64,000 nt of DNA, taken from positions 1 to 64,000 of the forward strand of contig CAYVUV010000322.1 in the NCBI GenBank assembly GCA_964455095.1. The letters run 5' to 3'. The notes under the pieces were generated by a model that was not told the DNA's origin, did not search any database, and saw nothing but the letters and a program-made list of their open reading frames with translations. The stretch comes from CAYVUV01 sp964455095. GTDB taxonomy: Bacteria; Desulfobacterota; Binatia; HRBIN30; CADEER01. Shown in pieces: positions 42,775 to 49,963 of the stretch. Numbering within the stretch: the stretch's first letter is position 1; each line of letters starts with the position of its first letter. A program made the translations under genes and the position numbers.

Positions 42775-44030
42775 GCGTGCCTTCCGGGGAGCGTCTCGAC
42801 GCCGGCGCCCGTTCGGTGCTGGTGCTTTCCTCGCATACCGGACAGTTGGATCGACGCATCGTCGCGGAGATCAATACGCTGGCAGAGAGCGGCCGCGACG
42901 TCACCCTCGTCGGACTGCCGGCCTACATCGCCGACGGGCTCCTGGCGACCTCCGTGCGCGTCGTGATGGCCAGCGACCCGAGGACCCATAACCTGATGGG
43001 CGCTCCCGAGCTGTCGCTGGCGCACCACCTCGGCCGCTACCTGCCCGGTCCGCTGCGCCGCATTGGTCGCCACCTGTGGCACCGACGACCGTGGGCGTAC
43101 GGGAACCCGGCCGATGGGCTGGTGGAGCTGGTGCCGCCCGGCAACTTCGACGTCATCCACTGCCACGATGCCGACACGCTGCCGGCCGCAGTCACCCTGC
43201 GCCGCCAGCGGATGCCGACGGCCAAGCTCGTCTACGACAGCCACGAGTTCTACCCCTTCCAGTTCGACGATCCGGCGCTGCAGAAATACTGGATGCGCCG
43301 CGAGGGCCAGCACATCGGCCTGGCCGACGCCGTGATCACCGTCAGCGACGCAGTGGCGGGCGCGATGGCCTCGCTCTACGGCATCGCTCCGCCGCATGTC
43401 ATCTACAACGGCTACGGCGTGAAGGATGAGCCCGGCGACGCCACTCCCGCGTCGTTCCTTCAGCACTTCGGAGCGCCGCCGGGCGGCCGGCGCGTGCTCT
43501 TCCAGGGCTTCTTCCTCGAAGGGCGCAACCTGCGCAACCTCGTCACCGGGCTGGCATTGCTCGACAGCGGTGTGCAGCTGTTCATGCTCGGCGCCGGGGC
43601 CGAAGAGGAAGACCTGCGCCGCATCTGCCGCGACCACGGCATCCGCAACGTCTTCTTCGGTCCGCTCGTCCGGCAGGACCAATTGCTGTCGCTGACGCGG
43701 CAGGCGGAGCTCGGCATGATCCCATATCTGGGCGACAAGCTCATGAACGTTCGGCTGTGTGCGCCCAACAAGCTGTTCGAGTTCATCGAGGCGCGCATAC
43801 CGATCTGCGCCAGCGACCTGCCGGAGCTGAGGCAGATCGTGCGCGGCCACGGCATCGGCGACGTGTACCGGATGGATTCGCCCGAACAGATCGCCGCCGC
43901 GGTGCGCGACTGTTTGCGGCGCCGCGACGCGGGCGAGTTCGCACCGAACCTCGCCCCCGCGGCCGATCGATTCTCGTGGCGCCGCCAGGCCGACCTGTTG
44001 CTGGGTCTCTACGACGAGCTGGGAGTCTGA
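42771..44030 (+). CDS. Glycosyltransferase family 4-like protein
   Basis: A 419-residue GT-B enzyme related to the preceding glycosyltransferase, suggesting local duplication: both contain (I/V)HxHDxxxLPxA near the middle, LVYD(A/S)HE, a PNKLFEFIxARxPI(I/C)A(N/S)DLP segment and a D..FxWxxQ ending. The rest includes SSHTGQLDRRIVAEINTLAESGRDVTLVGLPAYIADG at the N-terminus, VLFQGFFLEGRNLRNLVTGLALLDSGVQLFMLGAG and LGMIPYLGDKLMNVRLCAPNKLFEFIEARIPICASD. The donor is unknown. GTG at 42771 overlaps the previous stop (GTGA), and the asnB-type gene starts four bases after its TGA. Confidence 0.85.
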   Translation: MSVPSGERLDAGARSVLVLSSHTGQLDRRIVAEINTLAESGRDVTLVGLPAYIADGLLATSVRVVMASDPRTHNLMGAPELSLAHHLGRYLPGPLRRIGRHLWHRRPWAYGNPADGLVELVPPGNFDVIHCHDADTLPAAVTLRRQRMPTAKLVYDSHEFYPFQFDDPALQKYWMRREGQHIGLADAVITVSDAVAGAMASLYGIAPPHVIYNGYGVKDEPGDATPASFLQHFGAPPGGRRVLFQGFFLEGRNLRNLVTGLALLDSGVQLFMLGAGAEEEDLRRICRDHGIRNVFFGPLVRQDQLLSLTRQAELGMIPYLGDKLMNVRLCAPNKLFEFIEARIPICASDLPELRQIVRGHGIGDVYRMDSPEQIAAAVRDCLRRRDAGEFAPNLAPAADRFSWRRQADLLLGLYDELGV

Positions 44031-44034
44031 GCTG

Positions 44035-45948
44035 ATGTGCGGCATCGCGGGCCTCGTGGCCGATCCACTCCCGCAGAGCGCGAAACAGGACGTCATGCGC
44101 ATGCTCGACGTCATGCGTCATCGCGGTCCCGACGGCGAGGGCGTGCGCGTCGATCCCGGCGGGCGCGCCATCCTCGGCCACCGCCGACTGGCGATCATCG
44201 ACCCGGCGCACGGCCAGCAGCCGATGAGCAACGAGGACGGCACGGTCTGGGTGGTGTTCAACGGCTGCATCTACAACTATGAGGAGATCGCCCGCGACCT
44301 GCGCCGACGCGGGCACAGCTTCCGCACCGCCTCCGACACCGAGGTGATCGTGCACGCCTGGGAGCAATGGGGTCCCGAGGCGGTCGGCCGGTTCAACGGC
44401 ATGTGGGCCTTCGCCCTGTTCGATGCGCGCAGCCAGACGCTCTTCTGTTCGCGCGACCGTATGGGCGTCAAGCCGTTCTACTACGCCGTGCAGGGCGATC
44501 GCTTCGCCTTTGCGTCGGAGATCAAGGCGCTGCTGGCCGGCGGTGCCGTCGCGCCCGGCGTCGATGCGGTGGGCTTGCGGCACTACCTGACGTTTCAATG
44601 GTGCATGGGCCAGACGACCATGTTCCGGGGGGTGCATCGTCTGCCGCCCGGGCACAACCTGCTGTTGCGACCCGGATCGCCGCCGCAGTTGACGCGCTAT
44701 TGGCAGCTCGCGCTCGAGCCCGACATGCAACACGACGAGCCGCACTTCCTCGAGCGGCTCACGTGGCTGTTGGAGGACTCGGTGCGCATACGCCTGCGCG
44801 CCGACGTGCCGCTGGGCTCCCACCTGTCCGGCGGCCTGGATTCGTCATCCATCGTCTGCCTGATGCGCAGGTTGCTGGGCGAGGCGCCGATCAAGACGTT
44901 TACCGGCGCCTTCGACGCGGGCGCGGCCTTCGACGAAACGCACCATGCCCGGTCGGTGGCCGAGGCCGCCAACGCCGAGTCGCTGACCTCCTACTTCACA
45001 CCCCGGCACTTCGTCGACTCGATCGAGAAGATCATCTGGCACATGGACGAGCCCGCCGCCGGCCCGGGCGTCTTCCCGCAGTTCGGGATCTCGCAGCTCG
45101 CGTCGCAACACGTGAAGGTGGTGCTCGGCGGCCAGGGCGGCGACGAGCTGTTCATCGGTTACGCGCGCTACCTGATCGCCTACCTCGAAGAATGCCTGCG
45201 CGGTGCGATCCACGACACGGTCGGGCAGGCGCAGTACGTCGCGACGCTGGCGACGATCGTTCCCAGCCTGCCGTCGCTCGAGCCGTACGTGCCGATGCTC
45301 CAGTCGTTCTGGCAGGAAGGACTCTTTGATCCGCCGTCGCAGCGCTATTTTCGACTGATGGATCGGTTCGCGGACAGCCACGCGCTGCTGCACCCCGATC
45401 TCGCGGTGGATGCGAACGCCACGCGCGGCGAGTTCATCGCCATGTTCGACGGTGTTCCCGCCAGGTCGATGATCAACCGTATGCTCTCGGTCGATCTCCA
45501 GACGCATCTGCAGGCGCTTTTGCAGGTGGAAGACCGCACCAGCATGGCCTGGGGCCTCGAATCGCGCGTCCCTCTGCTGGACTACCGGCTGGCAGAGCTG
45601 ATGGCGGCCACGCCGCCGGTCATCAAGTTCAAGAACGGCGAGCTGAAGTACTTGTTCCGCCGCGCCGTGCGCAACCTCGTCCCGCCGCGGATCCTCGAGC
45701 GCAAGGACAAGATGGGCTTCCCCGTCCCCATCGCGCAGTGGATGCGTGGGCCGCTGCACGATTTCATCTGCGATGTGCTGCTCAGCCGAGCCTGCCGGCA
45801 ACGCGGTGTGCTGAACACCGACCGCATCGAGGAGCAGATCGACGGCCAGCAGCCCTTCAGCCGCGGCCTCTGGGGCGCGCTGTGTCTGGAGCTGTGGTAC
45901 CGCACCTTCATCGACGCACCTGGCGCCGCGCCAGCCGGTCAGATCTAG
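44035..45948 (+). CDS. asnB: AsnB-type glutamine amidotransferase of the polysaccharide operon
   Basis: Glutamine-hydrolysing asparagine synthase family, 637 residues. Cys2 (MCGIAG) is the glutaminase nucleophile; RHRGPDGEG, LGHRRLAIID and FNGMWAFALFD complete the N-terminal domain. The synthase domain has the ATP pyrophosphatase loop SGGLDSS (265-271) and LGGQGGDELFIGY. At residue 78 the glutamine-binding motif reads NGCIYNY where E. coli AsnB has Glu in NGEIYN. Family members inside O-antigen clusters, such as WbpS of Pseudomonas, amidate uronic acids; here amidation of the ManNAc3NAcA carboxyl is a reasonable inference, with ordinary asparagine synthesis as the alternative. It is the last gene of the operon. 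Confidence 0.87.
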   Translation: MCGIAGLVADPLPQSAKQDVMRMLDVMRHRGPDGEGVRVDPGGRAILGHRRLAIIDPAHGQQPMSNEDGTVWVVFNGCIYNYEEIARDLRRRGHSFRTASDTEVIVHAWEQWGPEAVGRFNGMWAFALFDARSQTLFCSRDRMGVKPFYYAVQGDRFAFASEIKALLAGGAVAPGVDAVGLRHYLTFQWCMGQTTMFRGVHRLPPGHNLLLRPGSPPQLTRYWQLALEPDMQHDEPHFLERLTWLLEDSVRIRLRADVPLGSHLSGGLDSSSIVCLMRRLLGEAPIKTFTGAFDAGAAFDETHHARSVAEAANAESLTSYFTPRHFVDSIEKIIWHMDEPAAGPGVFPQFGISQLASQHVKVVLGGQGGDELFIGYARYLIAYLEECLRGAIHDTVGQAQYVATLATIVPSLPSLEPYVPMLQSFWQEGLFDPPSQRYFRLMDRFADSHALLHPDLAVDANATRGEFIAMFDGVPARSMINRMLSVDLQTHLQALLQVEDRTSMAWGLESRVPLLDYRLAELMAATPPVIKFKNGELKYLFRRAVRNLVPPRILERKDKMGFPVPIAQWMRGPLHDFICDVLLSRACRQRGVLNTDRIEEQIDGQQPFSRGLWGALCLELWYRTFIDAPGAAPAGQI

Positions 45949-45990
45949 GCGGGGCTTTTCATCATCTAGGGCCAAAGGCGCCACTGCACC

Positions 45991-46100
45991 GGAGAATCAC
46001 GAAAGCTCGAAGGTACGAAAACACCAGACTCAGATCTTAGGCCTAGCATGCCTGAGTTTGTTCTTCGTGGCTTCGGTCTTTCGCGGTTTCGTGATTCTCC
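45991..46100. repeat. R7 inverted repeat in convergent gap
   Basis: Arms at 45991-46032 and 46053-46100 pair imperfectly: GGAGAATCACGAAA opens the left arm and TTTCGTGATTCTCC closes the right one exactly, with further CGAAG/CTTCG and ACTCA/TGAGT matches inside. It forms a fold-back of about 110 bp between the asnB-type gene and the convergent PNPOx-like gene. It is AT-richer than the surrounding DNA. No second copy is seen. Confidence 0.75.
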
Positions 46101-46185
46101 GAATCATCCGTGGCACCGTCTGAAGTGGAGTTTCTGGGCAAAGCCCCAGAGGAACCAGAGGGCGTGATGTCCCCGCCTTCTGCGC

Positions 46186-46725
46186 CTACTCTTCCACCGG
46201 ACGCGGCTTCATCGCGTAGATGCGCGTGACCTCGATTTCGAGCGCGACGGTGCGGCGCGGGGCGCCGCCGGCGCCGGGGCGGGTGTCGCGCAGGGTGCCG
46301 GGGATTTCACGGGCGCGGCCGTAGACGATGGCGGCGGCACCGTGCGCGCCCCAGGTGGTGAGCGCGACGGACGGGTTGGCGCGCAGATCGGCGCGGCGCA
46401 CGGCGTTTTCGTAGATCGTCGAGCGCAACCGGCCGTTGACGAACTGGGCGTGCACGGGCGCGATGTGGGGCGTGCCGCCGGCGCCGACCGTGGCCATGGC
46501 GACGGTGCGCGTGCCGTTCCAGAAGTCGACGAACTCCGCCGCCGTCATCTGGCGTTCGGCGCGGTCGAACGTCTCGCGCACGGCGCGCCCGGCGCGCGCG
46601 CGGCTGCGGTCGAGCACGTCTTGCAAGTGCGCCAGCGCCTCGGGCGGCCAGGTGGCCGGGTCGCGCTCGCTCGGCGTCGCGCCGGCGACGATCGGTTGCT
46701 TGCTCACGGGGTCGTCTCCGGACAT
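46186..46725 (-). CDS. Pyridoxamine 5'-phosphate oxidase-fold protein (FMN split barrel)
   Basis: A 179-residue protein whose central part, VDFWNGTRTVAMATVGAGGTPHIAPVHAQFVNGRLRSTIYENAVRRADLRANPSVALTTWG, follows the PNPOx-like/F420-FMN split-barrel pattern: a first beta-strand pair, then an IYENAVRRADLRANP segment that usually binds the flavin phosphate. The N-terminal 60 residues are helical and look like an added segment. The reaction cannot be named; members reduce or oxidise flavin- or F420-linked substrates or bind haem. Its ATG lies inside the 3' end of the cohesin/dockerin-like gene (22-base overlap), so the two are translated together, an odd pairing. Confidence 0.7.
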   Translation of the reverse strand: MSGDDPVSKQPIVAGATPSERDPATWPPEALAHLQDVLDRSRARAGRAVRETFDRAERQMTAAEFVDFWNGTRTVAMATVGAGGTPHIAPVHAQFVNGRLRSTIYENAVRRADLRANPSVALTTWGAHGAAAIVYGRAREIPGTLRDTRPGAGGAPRRTVALEIEVTRIYAMKPRPVEE

Positions 46726-48233
46726 TGCTGCAGCGCGTTGCGCACGGCGATCACCAACTCGTCGACGGTCACGGCTTCATCTCGGTTGCGATCGATGTTC
46801 ACGCAGTCGGCGAGCGGCCCCTTGCCGAGCGCGATCTCGACTGCGCGCACGAGCTCGTCGATGCGCGCGAAGCCGTCGCCGTCGCAGTCGCCGGTGCACA
46901 GCGTGATCCTGCCGGTCGGGCTCGGGGTCGGTGTGGTCGTCGCGCTGCCGGTCGGGAGCGGCGTGCGCGTCGGCGAGACGGCGGCCGAAGGGGTCCGCGT
47001 CGGCGTCGCCGTGCGGCTGCCCGAGACGGTGTTGGTGGGCACGGGCAAATCGGGGTCGATCTCGAGCTCGCCGTCGATGCCGGCGATGCCGGGAATGAGC
47101 ATGCCGTTCTGATTGCCGGCAAAGAGCCGATCGAGCCCCAGCTCGGTCGGTCCGGCCGGAGCTGCGGCGGCGATCGGCAGCAAGCAGGTCACCAGCCGGC
47201 CAGTGCGGAGGATCTCGATCGGCCGCACCGGGTTGTTGTTGACCACGAAGCGCAGGCGGCGCATGCCGGGCGGCGGCGGCTCGGGCGCCACGCTGACGCC
47301 GAGCAGATGGTTGACCAGGCGCGGCGCGAGGGTGCAGGCCGTGCTGAAGTCGGTGAGATCGAACACATCCTGCGAGAGCAGCAGGTCGAAGCCGGTGCTG
47401 GCGGCCTGCATGGTGCGATCGACGATGTCGAAGATCAGCTCGGCGAAGTCGCCGGGGCGGACCGGGTCGGCGTTGACCTGGATGGCCAGACCCGGCGTCG
47501 GCGTGATCGTCGGTGACAGCGTGATCGTCGGCGACACCGTGCGCGTGCCGGTTTGCGTGCGCGTGCCGGTCGGCGTGCGCGTCCCGGGGCTGGGCGTGTT
47601 GCTTCCAGTGCGGCTGGGCGACGGCGACGGTGTCTCGGTGGGCGTGTCGGTCGGCGTCGCCGTCGGCGTCGAGGTTACCGTTGAGGTCGGCGTCGGCGTC
47701 GGTTGAAGGACCGTCACGATGCCGCTGACGCGCTGTGCCGGAGAGAAGCAGTCGCTCGGGCGGTTGTTGGGGCAAAGATTAACCGCTTTGATGTCGATGG
47801 TATATGGTCCCAGCGGTGCGTTCGGGGCGATCACGAAGGGGCAGGTGTACACTCGGGCGCTGGGGAAGAACACGTTGTCGTGTTGACTGAAGATGATGGC
47901 GCGCGATTTGGTGCAGCGATTCGGAGACTGGCCCATGGTGATACAGTCGAAGACCGCATCGTTCGGCACCTGCTTCGTGAACGCCGGCTCGACCGCACAG
48001 TCGGGCTCGCCGTTGGGCAACCGCCGCACGGTGACAAATGGACTGGGGGATTCAAGGTCGCTTTGGAAGCCCACGATGGGTGGCGACGCACCGATGTCGA
48101 GCTGCACGTGGAGATCGACCTCGCTGCCCGGGACCCCCTCTGCGTTGCTGACCGTCACGACCGCGCCGAGATCTCCCGCCATCGCACGAGTGGCGAGCAA
48201 GAGCAGCGCGAACGGTAGCCAGAGTCGGTACAT
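46704..48233 (-). CDS. Secreted protein with two cohesin-like domains, TPT linkers and a dockerin-like EF-hand pair
   Basis: A 509-residue exported protein. After the signal peptide (1-20, ending RAMAG) comes a beta-rich cohesin-like domain (about 21-176; VVTVSNAEGVPGSEVDLHVQLDIG), a Thr/Pro linker (177-246), a second cohesin-like domain (247-395; VRPGDFAELIFDI ... RRLRFVVNN), another linker and a C-terminal EF-hand pair (447-505). The loops are canonical 12-residue types: D449-C-D-G-D-G-F-A-R-I-D-E460 and D481-R-N-R-D-E-A-V-T-V-D-E492, each followed by an LVxAVxxAL helix. This resembles type I dockerin architecture, yet no cellulosomal enzyme is nearby. A role in calcium-dependent surface assembly is possible. 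The ATG at 48233 is chosen; one at 48266 would add 11 residues. Confidence 0.8.
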   Translation of the reverse strand: MYRLWLPFALLLLATRAMAGDLGAVVTVSNAEGVPGSEVDLHVQLDIGASPPIVGFQSDLESPSPFVTVRRLPNGEPDCAVEPAFTKQVPNDAVFDCITMGQSPNRCTKSRAIIFSQHDNVFFPSARVYTCPFVIAPNAPLGPYTIDIKAVNLCPNNRPSDCFSPAQRVSGIVTVLQPTPTPTSTVTSTPTATPTDTPTETPSPSPSRTGSNTPSPGTRTPTGTRTQTGTRTVSPTITLSPTITPTPGLAIQVNADPVRPGDFAELIFDIVDRTMQAASTGFDLLLSQDVFDLTDFSTACTLAPRLVNHLLGVSVAPEPPPPGMRRLRFVVNNNPVRPIEILRTGRLVTCLLPIAAAAPAGPTELGLDRLFAGNQNGMLIPGIAGIDGELEIDPDLPVPTNTVSGSRTATPTRTPSAAVSPTRTPLPTGSATTTPTPSPTGRITLCTGDCDGDGFARIDELVRAVEIALGKGPLADCVNIDRNRDEAVTVDELVIAVRNALQQCPETTP

Positions 48234-48330
48234 GCGGATTCTTCCTCGCGCCTGTGTATCCGACACGGCGCGCGGTGGTGCAAGTCGGGCGGGCGGCTGT
48301 TTGCCTGCCGCGGTGCCAGGTTGAGATCCG

Positions 48331-48346
48331 CTACTAATTTTAGTAG
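48331..48346. promoter_or_regulatory. Palindromic operator of the DUF4160/DUF2442-HTH pair
   Basis: CTACTAA-TT-TTAGTAG is a perfect 7-bp inverted repeat ending 18 bp before the ATG at 48365. A candidate promoter overlaps it: TTGAGA (48321-48326) and TAGTAG (48344-48349) with 17-bp spacing. An AT-rich palindrome in such GC-rich DNA is unlikely by chance and fits autoregulation by the HTH protein encoded second. Confidence 0.65.
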
Positions 48347-48364
48347 TAGATTGAAGCAGGTGAT

Positions 48365-48559
48365 ATGGGTCGAGTCCGGCGAGGCGGGTACATCATCGAC
48401 TGGTGGATCGGCGACCATGCTCCCAAACACGTACATGTCTACCGGAACGGTGTATTCGTCGCGAAAGTCGAGATCCCGGGAATGCTGACCCTGTCGGGCA
48501 AAGTGAGTCGGAGACTCGAGAAGATCCTCAGGACGTTGGTCGAGGAGGGGCGTATATGA
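48365..48559 (+). CDS. DUF4160-family small protein (putative toxin-antitoxin partner)
   Basis: A 64-residue protein, GYIIDWWIGDHAPKHVHVYRNGVFVAKVEI at its core: the DHxPxHVHV pattern and following beta-hairpin match DUF4160. In many genomes a DUF4160 gene precedes a DUF2442 gene, and the pair is regarded as a likely toxin-antitoxin system although the mechanism is not established. Here the stop overlaps the next ATG as ATGA, as expected for coupled translation. The gene is AT-richer than its neighbours and starts just after the palindromic operator. Toxicity is inferred, not visible. Confidence 0.72.
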   Translation: MGRVRRGGYIIDWWIGDHAPKHVHVYRNGVFVAKVEIPGMLTLSGKVSRRLEKILRTLVEEGRI

Positions 48560-49020
48560 AAAGCGAACGCATCCGCGCCGTGCATTTCGACAACCGCAAG
48601 CGCGTGCTGCGCGTGGAGTATGCCTCCGGCAAGAATATCGCCGTGCACTACGGCCATCTCGGCATCAAGAAGAAGATCGTCGAGGCCTGGGTCGACAAGG
48701 AGACGCGCGGCCGTGCAGCCGGTATTCGCCTGGACGACGGAAGCGAAGACTATATGCCTTACGATCAGCCGCTCGCTCTGGCGCGCGACCCGGAGTACAT
48801 GCTGAGAACACAGCTGGAGCGCCTGCTGGCGCGCATCCGGCAGGCACTCGCCGAAAAGCACATCTCTAAGCGCTACCTGGCCGCGCAGCTCGGGACGTCG
48901 GACAATCAGATCCAGCGGCTTCTCGATCCGTCGATCTTGAACAAGAACCTCGAGCAGCTCTACCGCATCGGGCTCCTGCTCGGTCTCGAGCTGGAGTGGC
49001 GGATCCGGGAAGCAGCTTGA
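48556..49020 (+). CDS. DUF2442-like protein with C-terminal helix-turn-helix (putative antitoxin/regulator)
   Basis: A 154-residue protein in two parts. The N-terminal 85 residues (IRAVHFDNRKRVLRVEYASGKNIAVHYGHLGIKKKIVEAWVDKETRGRAAGIRLDDGSEDYMPYDQPLALARDPEYM region) resemble DUF2442, which lies next to DUF4160 in many genomes. The C-terminal 65 residues contain ISKRYLAAQLGTSDNQIQRLLD, a typical XRE-type helix-turn-helix. It would therefore bind DNA, presumably the palindrome 210 bp upstream of its own start. The ATG overlaps the previous stop (ATGA). Antitoxin and repressor roles are inferred from arrangement. Confidence 0.7.
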   Translation: MKSERIRAVHFDNRKRVLRVEYASGKNIAVHYGHLGIKKKIVEAWVDKETRGRAAGIRLDDGSEDYMPYDQPLALARDPEYMLRTQLERLLARIRQALAEKHISKRYLAAQLGTSDNQIQRLLDPSILNKNLEQLYRIGLLLGLELEWRIREAA

Positions 49021-49141
49021 CCGCCTGAGGCCTCAACAACATTGCGGCGCAGGCACCAGCGGCTCCCGCAGCAGTTCCGTTCGCGCCGCAGAATCCTTGC
49101 TTTGCCTGGCGTCAGGTCGTATCGGGTCGTGCTGCGTTGCG

Positions 49142-49963
49142 ATGGCCTTTCTCTTCGTCGATCGGATTGCAGACTTCGAGCCCGGGCGGCGCGCGCGCGG
49201 CTCGGTGACGGTCGACGCCACGGCGGCGAGCGTGCCGCTGTGGGTGGTGGCCGAAGCGATCGGACAGCTGGCCGGCTGGGTCGGGATGGCGCGGGTCGAT
49301 TTCCGCCGCCGGCCGGTCGCGGCGCTGGCTGGCGAGGTGCTGGCGTTGGGTGAGGTGCGGCCCGGGGCGACGCTCGACCTGTCCGTCGAGGTCGAGCGCT
49401 GCGACGAGCAGGCCGTGGTCTATGCCGGCGCCGCCAGCCAGGACGGGCAGACGGTCGGCGAGATGCGGCGCTGCGTCGGGCCCATGCTGCCGATGGAGGA
49501 GTTCGACGACCCGGCCGCCGTGTGCGAGCAGTTCGCGCGGCTGTGCAGCGGAGCCGAGCCGCCGCATCCTCCCGACCCGCTGCCGGTGTTGCCGCTGATC
49601 GCGCTGCCGCGCCCGGGGCCGGACTCGCTGCGCGTCGAGTTGCGCGTGCCGCATGCGGCGCCGTTCTTCGCCGAGCACTTCCCGCGCAAGCCGGTGTTCC
49701 CGGCCACGCTGCTCATCGACGCCCAGACGCGGCTGGCGCGCGAGCTGGCGGTAGAGGTGATGGCGCCCGGTGCCGGGACGCTGGTCGTCCGCCGCGTGCG
49801 CAGTGTGAAGGTGCGCGCCTTTACGCCCCCCGGCGAAGTGCTCGAGCTGGGCGCCCAGGTGCACTCGCTGCGCGCCGGGGCCATCGACATCAGCGTCGAC
49901 GCGAGCACTGGCGGGCGGCGCATCGCGACCGCGCGGGTGGAGCTCGAGCGCGTTGCGCCGTAG
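49142..49963 (+). CDS. Double-hotdog FabA/FabZ-like dehydratase homologue
   Basis: A 273-residue protein with two hotdog folds in tandem. The N-terminal half (LFVDRIADFEPGRRARGSVTVD ... PLWVVAEAIGQLAGWVGM) follows the FabZ pattern but lacks the GHFPG motif with its catalytic His. The C-terminal half has FFAEHFPRKPVFPATLLIDAQTRLARE, a FabZ-like HFPxxPVFPxTLxIDA segment with the His in place. Members of this superfamily dehydrate 3-hydroxyacyl chains. One functional and one degenerate half could form a pseudo-dimer. Its TAG abuts the waaF-like ATG with no gap, so it may be an envelope lipid function. Substrate is unknown. Confidence 0.75.
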   Translation: MAFLFVDRIADFEPGRRARGSVTVDATAASVPLWVVAEAIGQLAGWVGMARVDFRRRPVAALAGEVLALGEVRPGATLDLSVEVERCDEQAVVYAGAASQDGQTVGEMRRCVGPMLPMEEFDDPAAVCEQFARLCSGAEPPHPPDPLPVLPLIALPRPGPDSLRVELRVPHAAPFFAEHFPRKPVFPATLLIDAQTRLARELAVEVMAPGAGTLVVRRVRSVKVRAFTPPGEVLELGAQVHSLRAGAIDISVDASTGGRRIATARVELERVAP

